NCBI GenBank assembly: GCA_005405945.1
Contig: BJHW01000001.1
Coordinates: 1,984,001-2,048,000, forward strand
DNA length: 64,000 bases
DNA from: Streptomyces violaceusniger
Lineage (GTDB): Bacteria; Actinomycetota; Actinomycetes; Streptomycetales; Streptomycetaceae
Reading direction: 5' to 3'
Shown: one piece after another, positions 17,450-28,225 of the stretch
Numbering within the stretch: the stretch's first letter is position 1
Layout: each line of letters starts with the position of its first letter
The notes under the pieces: generated by a model
Told to the model about the DNA's origin: nothing
The model's input: only the letters and a program-made list of their open reading frames with translations
The model's database searches: none
Made by a program: the position numbers and the translations under genes

Positions 17450-20400
17450 TCATCGGGCGGCGAAGGTGTCCACCAGCCATGTCCGGACGGCCTCGGCGGT
17501 GCGCGGGGCGTGTTCCTGCATCATCGAGTAGTGGTTGCCGGGGGTCGGAACGGTGATGTCCACGTGCTCCGGCGGCGGTGTGACGGCCCCGGTCTCGGGG
17601 TTGAGCACGGCCTGCTCCTCGGCCCGTACCAGCAGGGTGGGCACGGAGAGGGCGGGGATGTCGCTCCACTGGTGGAACATCGGCAGGTAGCGGCCCATGG
17701 CCGTGAGCTCCTCGGGCGGGACCTCCAGGTCCCCCTCCCGCTCGTGGTGCTGGTTCATCATCGTGGAGAAGACCCGGTCGTCCTCGCGGTGGCGCAGGCT
17801 GAAGCTGTCCAGCATCACCACCGCGGCGGGCGGCCGGCCGAGTTCCTCGAGCCGGGCCGCCGTGCCGTGGGCGACCCAGCCACCGGAGGAGTAGCCGAGC
17901 AGGACGAACGGCGTGTCCCCCGCGGTGTCGAGCACCGTCCGCGCCTGGGTGGCGAAGAGCGTGTCGAGGTCGGCGGGGAGCGGCTCGCCCTTGGCGAAAC
18001 CCGGGTGGGAGAGCGCCCACAGATCCCTGACGCCCCGGAAGGGCGCGGCGAAGCGCGCGTACTGGTGGGCGCCCGCGGGTGCGACGTAGGGGGTGAGGCA
18101 GATGAGCGCGGGCCGGTCCGGGCCCTCCGCCAGACGCATCGGTACGGGGCGGGAGCCCGGCTCGTCCGGGGCGGAGTAGGTGGGGCGCAGCCGTCCCGCG
18201 ACGTGCAGCATCTTCACCGCCTCGGCCACGTGGCCGTGGGCGCAGGCGTAGTTGTAGAGCTGGACCAGGGTGTCGTCGGACGCCGCGGCGGGCGCGGCGG
18301 CGGCGGGGGCTTCGGCGGGGGTGTCCTCCGCGTCGGCGGCGTCGGCCTCGGCGGCGGGCGGCGCCACGTTGGACCATACGTATCCGGCGAGTTCGCGCGG
18401 GGTCGGGTGGTTGAAGGCGATGGTCGCGGGCAGCCGCAGCCCCACCGCGGTGCCGAGGCTGTTGCGCAGCTGGACCGCCGAGACGGAGTCGAGGCCCATC
18501 TCGAGGAACGGGCGGTCGGGGTCGACGTCCTCGGGCGAGCCGTGCCCCAGGACCTCGGCGAGCCGGTCGCGTACCAGCTCCAGGACCCGGGCCCGCTGTT
18601 CCTCCGGGGTGGCGGAGGCCAGGGCGCGCTGCCAGTCCTCGGGCGTCCGCGGCGCGCCGGAGCCGTCGCCCTCGCCGGTCGGCTCGGTGGCCGGGGCGTC
18701 GAGGCGCTCCATCAGCGCCAGTGCCTCCGGGATCCCGGCCAGCAGCGGCCGGCGGCGCGCGGACGCGTATCCGGTGGTGAACCGTTCCCAGTCCACGTCG
18801 GCCACCATGGTGACCGCGTCGCCGCGGTCCAGAGCCGTGCGCAGGACCTCCAGCTGGGTCCGCGGGTCGATGCCGCGCAGCCCCAGAGCTCGCCGGTCTC
18901 GGCCGCGGCCTCCTCCTTGGTCATGCCGAGGCGGTCGAAGGCGCCGTCGGGCAGGCCGTGCCGCCGCAGGGTCTCCTGCGAGGCGTCCTCCACGGCCATA
19001 CCGCCACCGGTCCAGCCGGTCCAGGCGACCGCGGTGGCGGCGAGGCCCCGGCTCCGGCGGTGCTCCGCGAGCGCGAGCAGATAGGCGTTGGCCGCCCCGT
19101 AGTGGCCCTGACGGCCGACGCCCCACACCGCGGAGACGGCCGAGAAGAGGATGAAGGCGTCCAGGCGGATGCCCATCTCCTCGGTGAGTTCGTGCAGATG
19201 GCGCGCGCCCTCGGCCTTCGCGGCGAAGACGTCGGAGAAGTCCTGTGGTGTGGTGTCGGACAGGGCCTGGAGGCGGCCGATCCCCGCGCAGTGCACGACG
19301 GCGGTGAGCGGGTGGCGCCCGGGGACGGCGGTGAGCAGGTCGCGTACCGCCTCCCGGTCGCGCACGTCGCAGGCGACCACGGTGACCTCGGTGCCGCGCG
19401 CCCTGAGCTCGGCCACGCGTTCCGCCACGCCCGGGGCCTCGGGGCCGCGCCGGCTGGCGAGTATCAGGTGCCCGGCGCCCTGGTCGGCCAGCCAGGTGGC
19501 GACATGACCGGCCAGCGCGCCGGTGCCACCGGTGATGAGGACCGTGCCGTCGGCGTCCGGGTGCCATCCGGCGGCGCCCGGTGCGGCGTCCGCCGCGCGC
19601 GTCAGGCGGCGGGTGAACACACCGGCGTCCCGGACGGCGAGCTGATCGTCGTCGCCGCCGGCGAGCAGGGCGGTGAGGGTGCGCACCGCGGCCGGGCCCG
19701 GCTCGGCGGGCAGGTCGATCACGCCGCCCCACCGGTCGGGGTGTTCCAGGGCGAGCACCCGGCCCAGGGCCCAGGTCTGCGCCTGGACGGGGTGGGTCAC
19801 CGGGTCGCCGTCGCCGGTGGCGACGGCACCCCGCGTGATCAGCCACAGGGGTACGTCCGCTCCCGCGTCCCCGAGCGCCTGCATCAGCGCGGCGGTGTGC
19901 GCGGTGCCCGCCGGTACGCCGAGGGCGGCCTCGGACGGCGTGTCGTCGTCCAGCGCGAGGAGGGACACCACCCCGGAGAGCGGCCGGCCGGGGAGGAGGT
20001 CGTGGATCCGGTCGGTGAGGGACGCCCGGTCGTCCTTGGCCTCGACCGACAGGGTCAGCACCGTGTCGGTGCGCCCGCGCACCGCGTCCACCACGGCCCG
20101 GGTGACGACGTGCTCGGCGTGTTCCGCCGGAACGGCCACGAGCCAGGGGCCGCGGTCGCCCGCGGGGGCCGGGCGCGCCGACCCGAGGGGTTCCCAGGCG
20201 ATCCGGTAGCGCCAGTGGTCGGTGCGGTGGCGCCGGTGCCAGGTGGCCATGGCCGGGAGGACGTCCGCGAGGGCGACGGCCCGGCCGTCACCGGCCATGC
20301 CGAGGACACCGGTGAGGGTGGTGAGGTCCTCGTCCTCGACGGCGCGCCAGAAGGAATCCCGTGCCGGGTCCGAGGTCGCGGGGGGCGGTCCTGCCACCGG

Positions 20401-23400
20401 TGCCGGGGTGGGAGCCGCCGCCTTGAGCCAGAAGCGCCGCCGCTGGAAGGGGTAGGTGGGCAGCTCCACCCGGGTGCCGGGCGGGTCGGGGAAGGCCGTG
20501 GTCCAGTCGACGTCGACACCGGCCGTATACAGCTCGGCCGCCGCGCGCCGGAAGCACATGGGCCCGTCCTCGTTCCGGCGCAGTGAGCCACCGGCCACCG
20601 CCGGGACCTGGGCGTCGAACGCCAGGTCCTGCACGGCCGCGGTGAGGAGGGGATGCGGACCGGCCTCCAGGAACGCCGCGTGACCCTCGGCCATCGCGGC
20701 CCGTACGGCCAGGTCGAAGCGCACGGTCCGGCGGGCGTTGTCGTACCAGTACCCGGCGTCCAGCCGCGCGGTGTCCACCGGCTCCCCGGTCACCGAGGAG
20801 TAGAACGGCATGTGCGTCGAACGCGGCGTCACGGCGGCCAGTCCCGAGACCAGTTCCTCGCGCAACGCCTCGACCTGGGCGGAGTGGCCCGCGCCGTCGG
20901 CGCCGCGGATCCTGCGCACCCGGACGCCTTCCGCGCGCGCCTCCTCCAGCAGGGCGTCGACGGCCTTGGGGGTGCCGGAGACGGTGATCTGGGTGGGACC
21001 GTTGACGGCCGCGACGGAGATCTCGCCGTCGTAGCCGCCGAGCCGCCGTTCCACCTCGTCCAGGGGCAGGTCCAGCGCCGCCATGGCTCCGTTGCCGAGC
21101 AGCCGCATCAGGGCCCGGGTGCGGACGACCATGATCAGGGCGGCGTCCTCCAGGCGGAGGGCTCCGGCGACCACGGCGGCGGCCACCTCGCCCTGGGAGT
21201 GGCCGATGACGGCGGCCGGTTCCACTCCGTGGGCCCGCCAGAGCTCGGCCAGGGCCACCGACACCGCGAACGACACCGGCTGGAGCACTTCGGGCTCGTC
21301 CAGCGACGGCGCGCCGGGGCGCTGCCGCAGGATGTCCTCCACCGACCAGGTCACCAGGGGCGCGAAGGCGGCGTCGACCGCGCGGAGGGCGCGGGCGAAG
21401 GCGGGCGACCAGTCGAGGAGGTCGGCGCCCATCCCGGGCCACTGGGCGCCCTGCCCGGGGAAGACGAACACGGGGCGGCCGAGGCCGGGACGGGCGGCGC
21501 CGGTCACCGCGTGCTCGGCCGCCTCCCCCCGCTCGACGGCCGCGAGGAGGTCCAGATGAGCCTCCCGGTCCGATCCGACGAGCACCGCCCGGTGGGTGAA
21601 GGGCGATCGGGTGGTGGCCAGGGCCGCTCCGATGTCGGTGACGGAGGCCGTGGTGTTCCGCGCCACCGTGGTCCGCAGCCGCGCGGCCTGTTCCCGCAGG
21701 GCGCCCGCGGACCGGGCGGACAGCACCCATGGCACCGCGGTGGCGGACGCGGGGTCGGCGTCGGCGGTGGGCTCCGCGGCGGTCACCGGCGGTGGCTGCT
21801 CGACGACGAGGTGGGCGTTGGTCCCGGAGACGCCGAAGGACGACACACCGGCCCGCATCGGCTCCTCGCCTTCGGGCCAGGCGCGGCCGCTGTCCAGCAC
21901 CCGCACCGCGCCGGTGTCCCACGGGACACGCCGGGAGGGGGTGTCGACGTGCAGGGTCTTCGGCAGCCACCGGTGCTCCATGGCCTTGACCATCTTGATG
22001 AGGCCGGCGACGCCGGAGGCCGCCTGGGTGTGCCCGATGTTGGACTTGATCGACCCCAGCCACAGCGGCCGGTTCCCGTCCCGGCCCTGGCCGTAGGTGG
22101 CCAGCAGCGCCTGCGCCTCGATGGTGTCGCCGAGGGGCGTACCGGTGCCGTGGCCGTCGACCGCGTCCACCTGGCCCGGCTTCAGCCCGGCGTCGGCGAG
22201 CGCCTGCCGGATGACCCGTTCCTGGGAGGGTCCGTTGGGCGCGGAGAGCCCGTTGGAGGCGCCGTCCTGGTTCACCGCGGTGCCGCGGATCAGGGCGAGG
22301 ACACGGTGACCGGCACGGCGGGCGTCGGCCAGCCGCTCCAGTACCAGGACCCCCACTCCCTCGCCCCAGCCGGTGCCGTCGGCGGTGTCCGCGTACGCCT
22401 TGCACCTGCCGTCGGCCGCGTGCACCCGTTTGCGGGCGAAGTCGATGAAGGCGCCGGGTGAGGACATCAGCGCCACTCCCCCGCCGAGCGCCAGGTCGCA
22501 CTCCCCGTCGCGCAGCGACCGGCACGCCTGGTGCAGGGCCACGAGGGAGGAGGAGCACGCGGTGTCCACGCTCACCGACGGGCCCTGGAGGCCCAGCACA
22601 TACGAGACGCGGCCGGACAGGACGCTCGCCGCGTTGCCGGAGATGAGGAATCCCTCGCTCTCCTCGGGGGCTGGAAGAAGCGCGACAGGTAGTCCTGCTC
22701 ATTGGTGCCGATGAAGACCCCGGTCGAACTCCCTCGCAGGGTGTGCGGTGCTATTCCGGTCCGCTCCACCGCTTCCCAGGCCACTTCCAGCAGCAGACGC
22801 TGCTGCGGGTCCATGGCCACGGCCTCGCGGGGTGAAATGCCGAAGAAATCCGCGTCGAAGTCGGCGACATCGCCGATGAAGGCTCCGGAACGGGTGTAGG
22901 AGGTGCCTGTGTGCTCCGGGTCGGGGTGATAGATGCCCGCCAGGTCCCATTCCCGGTCCACCGGGAAGCCGGTGACGGCGTCACCGTCCCGCTCGAGGAA
23001 CTCCCACAGCTCTTCGGGAGAGGTGATCCCGGCGGGGAAGCGGCAGGCCATTCCCACGATGGCGATGGGGTCTTCGTCCCGGCCGCCGCTGTGGTCGCGC
23101 GCCACCGGCCGACGCTCCGCCCTCTCCTCTTCCGCCCTCTCCTCTTCCGCCGGTTCCTCTTCCGGGCCGGTGAGCCGGGTGAGCAGATGAGCGGCGAGCG
23201 CGGCGGGATCGGGGTGGTCGAAGACGGCGACGGAGGAGAGCGGAACACCGGTGGCCGCGGTGAGACTCCGCAGCAGGGCCGCCGCCTTGTCACGGACGAG
23301 CCCGAGCGCGCGGAAGGGAGTGTGGGCGTCGATGGACCGCGCGTCGCCGGTTTCCCGTTGTTCGGCGACCTTACTGCACACGAGCCCGAGGAGAATCTCC

Positions 23401-23567
23401 AGCCGCTCGTGCCGCGGCAGCGGAGCCAGACGTTCCCGCAGTTCGTCCGGGTTATTCCAGAACGGCTCACAGTAGCACTCCGAAAGAAGACAGCAAGACG
23501 GTTCCTGGCGATAAGAGCCCGCGCTCTCCGCTTCCGGGAACCCTGGGAGACAACGGCGCGCGGCCAT
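17450..23567 (-). CDS. Single-module type I PKS: degenerate ACP-KS-AT-KR-ACP-TE (two frameshifts)
   Basis: About 2,000 aa modular PKS. Residues 41-132 are ACP-like, but the DSL motif reads VRDK ([15 protein letters not shown]), so no arm can attach. [37 protein letters not shown] and GAGH where malonyl- or methylmalonyl-ATs have HAFH or [14 protein letters not shown], Ser, HYGAANAYL; no LDD, Trp before the Tyr, so A-type. [23 protein letters not shown] and NHYSMM. Breaks at 22666-22670 and 18881-18884 are fixed by one base each. The start is uncertain: GTG near 23473 with an SD would need another added base. It probably takes a type II chain, extends it once, reduces it and releases it. Confidence 0.92.
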
Positions 23568-23937
23568 AGGAATTGCGGCAGCGCCGACGACCGACGAACA
23601 CCGAACCGCGAGGGGCGACCAGAGGGAACAAGCCGGTTGGCTTTACCCGGAGATCGCCCCTTGCCCGGCGGGCACGTGTTCCTCCGGAGTCGCGGATGTC
23701 ATACGGCCGAAATTAGCACCGGCGGTGCGGGGATCACGAGCGCGGCGATCAACGTGACCGGTAGTGTCCACGAGGCTTGCTGCGCAATTGGGCGTGGCGT
23801 AGCGTCAATCGCCGCGCGCGGCGGGTGCGGAGCATTTCCCTGGTCGACTTGCGCGGTCGACTTCCGGAGCAAGTTCCCGGTCAACTCCCCCATCAGCAAG
23901 GATGGTTTTCGGGCGAGTGCCGTGCAACGATCGCGCC
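23568..23937. promoter_or_regulatory. Divergent promoter region between PKS and SARP
   Basis: This 370-bp stretch separates the minus-strand PKS operon from the plus-strand SARP gene and holds no convincing ORF. It has lower GC patches than its flanks. Two exact copies of TCGACTT (23844-23850 and 23857-23863), 13 bp apart, and a related TCAACTC (23881) resemble the heptamer direct repeats used by SARP regulators. Both transcription units could be controlled here; no promoter hexamers were clear. Confidence 0.45.
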
Positions 23938-25889
23938 GTGAAGTTCTACGTTCTGGGATCCTTGCGAGTCTCCGATGGGGAAGGTCCGCCGATACCCCTG
24001 GTCGGGAGGCGAGACAGGGCGTTCTTGGCCGAACTCTTAGCCCATGCGGGACAATCGGTGTCGACCGATCACATTGTCGAGGCGACAACGCCGGATCCGC
24101 CTCCGACCAAGCGGGCCAACGCGGTGCATGTCAGGGTGTCCCGGCTCCGGTCGCTTTTCCGGTCCCTGGCCGGACCGGACACCGTCACGTCCGTGATATC
24201 GACCCAGCCGGGCGGATATCGGCTGGTGCCCGCCGAAGTCGACTCCGAGCAGTTCGAGAAGCTGCTCGCCGCCGCCATGCGGGAACGGGACAAGGGTTAT
24301 CTCGACGGGGCGGCGGTGAGGCTCGAGCGCGCGCTGTCCCTCTGGGAAGGGGACGCGTTCAGCGATGCCGACGCGGGCGACTGCGTCGCGGCGGAGGCCG
24401 ACCGGCTGGCCGAACTGCGGCTGGTCGCCCTGGAGGAGCAGACCGACGTCATGCTGGCCATGGGCGCCCACGCCCAGGTGGTGAGCAGGCTGAAGCCGCT
24501 CATCGAGCGGTATCCGCTGCGCGAGACCCTGTACCGCCACCTGATGTCGGCCCTCCACCAGTCGGGCCGTCCGGCCGAGGCGCTGGCCGTCTACGCCGAT
24601 CTGCGGGCCAAGCTCGCCGAAGAGCTCGGCACCGAGCCGACCCCCGATGTGCAGCGCCTGTACCGGGCCCTGCTGTCCCCGCAGCCGAAGCACCACGGCT
24701 CGACCGCCGTATGGCCGTCGTTCCCGGTGCCGGCGAACCGCCGGGCGCCCTCCCAACTCCCCGGTGACATCGCCGACTTCGTGCCCTGTGAGACCACGGA
24801 CGTACTGGCGCCCGCCTTGACGGCGAGCGATCGCACCACCACGGCCGTCACCGCCATCACCGGCCAGGGCGGAGCGGGAAAGACGGCGACCGCCGTCCAC
24901 CTGGCGCACCGGCTGCGCCCCTGGTTCCCGGACGGCCAGCTCTACGTCGATCTCGGGGCAGCACCAGGCACCCCACTGACCCCGCGGCCGCGCTCGCCCA
25001 GATGCTCCTCGCGCTGGACCACCCGATGTCGGCGCTGCCCGAGGGGATCGGGGCCCAGGCCGCCTGCTTCCGTGACAGCCTCCGCGGCCGGCGCGTCCTC
25101 ACGGTGCTCGACGACGCGGCCGACGAGGCGCAGATCCGGCATCTGCTGCCGGGCAACGTGGAGAGCGCGGTCATCATCACCAGCCGGGCGCGGCTCACCA
25201 GCCTCCCCTTCACCTCCCGGGTCGAGCACGACGAGATGAGCCTGCACCAGGCCCTGGTGCTCTTCCGGCGGGTCCTGGGCACCTCGAGGGTGGACCGGGA
25301 CCTCGCGGCGGCCCGCGAGGTGGCCCGGCGGTGCGGCTGTCTGCCGCTCGCCCTGCGCATCGCCGCGGCCAGGGTCGCGGCCCGGCCCCACTGGAGTTTC
25401 GGTGACCTCGCCCACCGGCTGACGCACCGGTCCAGGCCGCTGGACGAGCTCACCCATGGCCCGCTGAGCGTGCGCTCCTGCTTCGCCCCGGCCTACCACC
25501 GGCTGGCCGAGGACGATCGCCGCCTGTTCCGCATGCTCGGGCTGTCCGGTGTCCGGGTGCTGTCCGCGCCCCCGGGGACCGAGCTGCCGAGCCTCGCCGT
25601 GCCCGATGTGGCGGAGGCGCTGGAACGGCTGGCGGACACCCGGCTGCTGAAGGTCGTCCACACGGGCGCCCCCGGCGCCGTGCCGCGGTTCTGGCTGCAC
25701 GGCCTGGTCTCCGCCTACGCCCGGGAGCGGGCGGAAGCGGAGGCGTCGGAGATCGAACGCGCGGCGGCCCAGGAGCTGCGGCGCCTGGAGGACCGGGAAG
25801 CCGCCGCCCCGGTCCTTCCGGCGGCGATCGGCCGGGCCCGCTCCGGCCGGCCCGGGTCATGGGGTCCGATGGGGAGGGAGCCTCTGTAG
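23938..25889 (+). CDS. SARP-family regulator with NB-ARC domain (frameshifted, TTA codon)
   Basis: Likely cluster-situated activator of about 650 aa. The N terminus has the winged-helix OmpR-like domain (KFYVLGSLRVSDGEGPP), then a bacterial transcriptional activator domain (RLERALSLWEGDAFSDADAG, and TLYRHLMSALHQSGRPAEAL). An NB-ARC ATPase follows (P-loop TGQGGAGKTATAV, then RRVLTVLDDAADEAQIRHLL). The frame breaks after LYVDLG; one added G at 24955-24958 gives GGSTRHPTDPAAALAQMLLA. A TTA codon at 24037-24039 implies dependence on the bldA tRNA. GTG 23938 starts at the domain border; ATG 23902 is possible. Confidence 0.9.
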
Positions 25890-25944
25890 CCACGACGGCG
25901 CCGCAGACGATCGAAGGCAGGTCAGGGCACTTCCAGCGGAGCGC

Positions 25945-27564
25945 TCAGCGGACCCGGTCGACGCGGCGCTCGTCCCAGACCGGCTCCGCCGTCTCGCGGA
26001 CGACGCCGTCCGACCCGAAGACCAGGAAGCGGTCGAAGGACCGCGCGAACCAGCGGTCGTGGGTGACCGCGAGCACCGTGCCCTCGTAGGCTCCGAGCCC
26101 GTCCTGGAGTGCCTCGGCCGACTCCAGGTCCAGGTTGTCCGTGGGCTCGTCCAGCAGCAGCGCCGTCGTCCCGGCCAGTTCGAGCAGCAGGATCTGGAAC
26201 CGGGCCTGCTGACCGCCCGAGAGCCGGTCGAAGGTCTGGTCGCCCTGGCGGTCGAGCTCATAGCGGCGTAGCGCGCTCATCGCGCGTCCCCGGTCCCGGG
26301 CGTGTTCGGTCCACAGGATGTCGACCAGCGTGCGCCCGAAGAGCTCCGGATGGGCGTGGGTCTGGGCGAAGTGGCCGGGCACGACCCGCGCGCCCAGCTT
26401 CCACTCCCCCCGGTGGGCGACGTCCTGCCCCGCCAGGAGCCGCAGGAAGTGGGACTTGCCCGAGCCGTTGGAGCCCAGTACGGCCACCCGCTCGCCGTAG
26501 AAGACCTCCAGGTCGAAGGGGCGCATCAGCCCCTCGAGCTCCAGTGCCCGGCAGGTCAGCGCCCGCACCCCGGTGCGTCCGCCCGCGAGCCGCATGGTGA
26601 TGTCCTGTTTGCGCGGCGGCTCCGGCGGCGGCCCGGCCTCCTCGAACTTCCGCAGCCGGGTCTTGGCGGCCTGGTAGCGGGAGGCCATCTCGTCGCTGCG
26701 GGCCGCGTACCGCTGCATGTCCAGCACCAGCCGTTTGAGCTGGGCGTGCTTCTCGTCCCAGCGCCGCCGGAGCTCCTCGAAGCGCTCGAACCGCTCCTCG
26801 CGGGCGTCGTGGTAGGTGGCGAATCCGCCGCCGTGGACCCACACATCGCTGCCCGCCGGGCTCGGCTCGACGCTGACGATCCGGTCGGCCGCGCGGGCCA
26901 GCAGCTCCCGGTCGTGGCTGATGAACAGCACGGTCTTACGGGTCTCGCGCAGCCGCTCCTCCAGCCACTGCTTGCCCGGCACGTCCAGGTAGTTGTCCGG
27001 CTCGTCCAGCAGCAGCACCTCGTCGGGCCCGCGCAGCAGCGCCTCCAGCACCAGCCGCTTCTGCTCGCCGCCGCTGAGCGTGCGCACCTCGCGCCACTGG
27101 GCCCGTTCGTACGGCACCCCGAGCGCCGCGGTGGTGCACATGTCCCACACCGTCTCGGCCTCGTAGCCGCGCGCCTCTGCCCAGTCGCTCAGGCTCTGGG
27201 CGTAGGCCATCTGGGCGGCCTCGTCGTCCCGCTCCATGATCGCCAGCTCGGCCTCGTCCACCGCGCGGGCGGCCTCGCGGATCCGGGGCTGGGCCACCGA
27301 CACCAGCAGGTCGCGCACCGTCCGTTCATCGCGCACCGAGCCGATGAACTGCGGCATCACCCCCAGGGAGCCGCTGACCGTGACCGTGCCGCCGTGCGGC
27401 TCCACCTCGCCGGAGACCAGCCGCAGCAGCGTGGTCTTGCCCGCCCCGTTGGGCCCGACCAGGGCGGCCACGGTGCCCTCGGCGACGCGGAACGACACAT
27501 CGCCGAGCAGCAGCCGTCCGTCGGGCAGGAAGTAGGCGAGGTGCGCGGCCTCCAGATGTCCCAT
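25945..27564 (-). CDS. ABC-F family ATP-binding protein (539 aa)
   Basis: Two ABC ATPase cassettes in one chain and no membrane segments, as in ribosome-associated ABC-F proteins that act in translation or antibiotic resistance. Cassette 1: GPNGAGKTT, LSGGEQKR, LLLDEPDNYLD. Cassette 2: GSNGSGKSH, LSGGQQAR, LLLDEPTDNLD. They are joined by a charged linker (EERFERFEELRRRWDEKHAQ). Length is typical and the frame is intact. It borders the polyketide cluster tail to tail with the SARP gene, so a self-resistance role is possible but unproven; many Streptomyces have housekeeping copies. Confidence 0.9.
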   Translation of the reverse strand: MGHLEAAHLAYFLPDGRLLLGDVSFRVAEGTVAALVGPNGAGKTTLLRLVSGEVEPHGGTVTVSGSLGVMPQFIGSVRDERTVRDLLVSVAQPRIREAARAVDEAELAIMERDDEAAQMAYAQSLSDWAEARGYEAETVWDMCTTAALGVPYERAQWREVRTLSGGEQKRLVLEALLRGPDEVLLLDEPDNYLDVPGKQWLEERLRETRKTVLFISHDRELLARAADRIVSVEPSPAGSDVWVHGGGFATYHDAREERFERFEELRRRWDEKHAQLKRLVLDMQRYAARSDEMASRYQAAKTRLRKFEEAGPPPEPPRKQDITMRLAGGRTGVRALTCRALELEGLMRPFDLEVFYGERVAVLGSNGSGKSHFLRLLAGQDVAHRGEWKLGARVVPGHFAQTHAHPELFGRTLVDILWTEHARDRGRAMSALRRYELDRQGDQTFDRLSGGQQARFQILLLELAGTTALLLDEPTDNLDLESAEALQDGLGAYEGTVLAVTHDRWFARSFDRFLVFGSDGVVRETAEPVWDERRVDRVR

Positions 27565-27706
27565 GGTCCGGCATTCTCACGGCACGGCCGGGCGATCGGC
27601 AAAGCGATTTTCCGGCGCGGCGCGAGGATGCCCGGGTACGGCTGAACGCGGCGGCCCCGCCGTCCGTATCGAACGGTGAAACGTCCCCCGAGCAGGAGGC
27701 ACCACC

Positions 27707-28225
27707 ATGACGCAGTCGGCAATCCCCGGGCAGGGCACCACCCGCCGTGCCGTCGTCACCGCGGCCGGAGCGGCCGGGCTGGCCGCCACGCTTGCCGCAT
27801 GCGGCAAGGACGACGACGGCGGTTCGGGCGGTGGCAGCGCGGACAGCGCCCAGAACGCCGGGAGCTCGCAGCCGTCGCAGGGCGCGGAGGCAGGCCAGTC
27901 GGGCGGCGCCGAGGGCGGCAAGTCGGGCGGCGGGGACGGCATGGAGCTGGCCAAGACCTCCCAGATCCCCGAGGGCGGCGGCATGGTCTTCAAGGACCAC
28001 AAGGTGGTGGTGACCCAGCCCAAGGCGGGTGATTTCAAGGCGTTCTCGTCGATCTGTACGCACCAGGGCTGCTCGGTCGGCGATGTGAGCGGCGGCACCA
28101 TCAACTGCCCCTGCCACCAGAGCAAGTTCGACATCACCGACGGCAGTGTGAAGGGCGGCCCGGCGCAGAAGCCGCTGCCGGGCGCGCAGATCAAGGTGCA
28201 GGGAAGCTCGATCTGGATGGCGTGA
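27707..28225 (+). CDS. Rieske [2Fe-2S] lipoprotein (172 aa)
   Basis: Secreted iron-sulfur protein. The N terminus has RR followed by a hydrophobic stretch and a lipobox-like LAATLAAC, suggesting Tat export and lipid attachment at Cys. A 50-residue Gly/Ser-rich linker follows. The cluster ligands are in ICTHQGCSVG and INCPCHQSKFD (Cys-X-His and Cys-X2-His). It probably shuttles electrons at the outer membrane face; partner unknown. GAGCAGGAGGC precedes the ATG. Its 3' end overlaps the convergent hydrolase gene by 35 bp. Confidence 0.92.
   Translation: MTQSAIPGQGTTRRAVVTAAGAAGLAATLAACGKDDDGGSGGGSADSAQNAGSSQPSQGAEAGQSGGAEGGKSGGGDGMELAKTSQIPEGGGMVFKDHKVVVTQPKAGDFKAFSSICTHQGCSVGDVSGGTINCPCHQSKFDITDGSVKGGPAQKPLPGAQIKVQGSSIWMA

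Noticed and set aside
20653..22461. Long plus-strand frames opposite the type I PKS (also 18958-20586)
   Set aside because: Antisense of KS, AT and KR domains; no motifs of their own.
25945..27564. ABC-F gene as a certain self-resistance gene of the cluster
   Set aside because: It adjoins the cluster but ABC-F genes are common in Streptomyces cores, and no sequence feature ties it to the polyketide.
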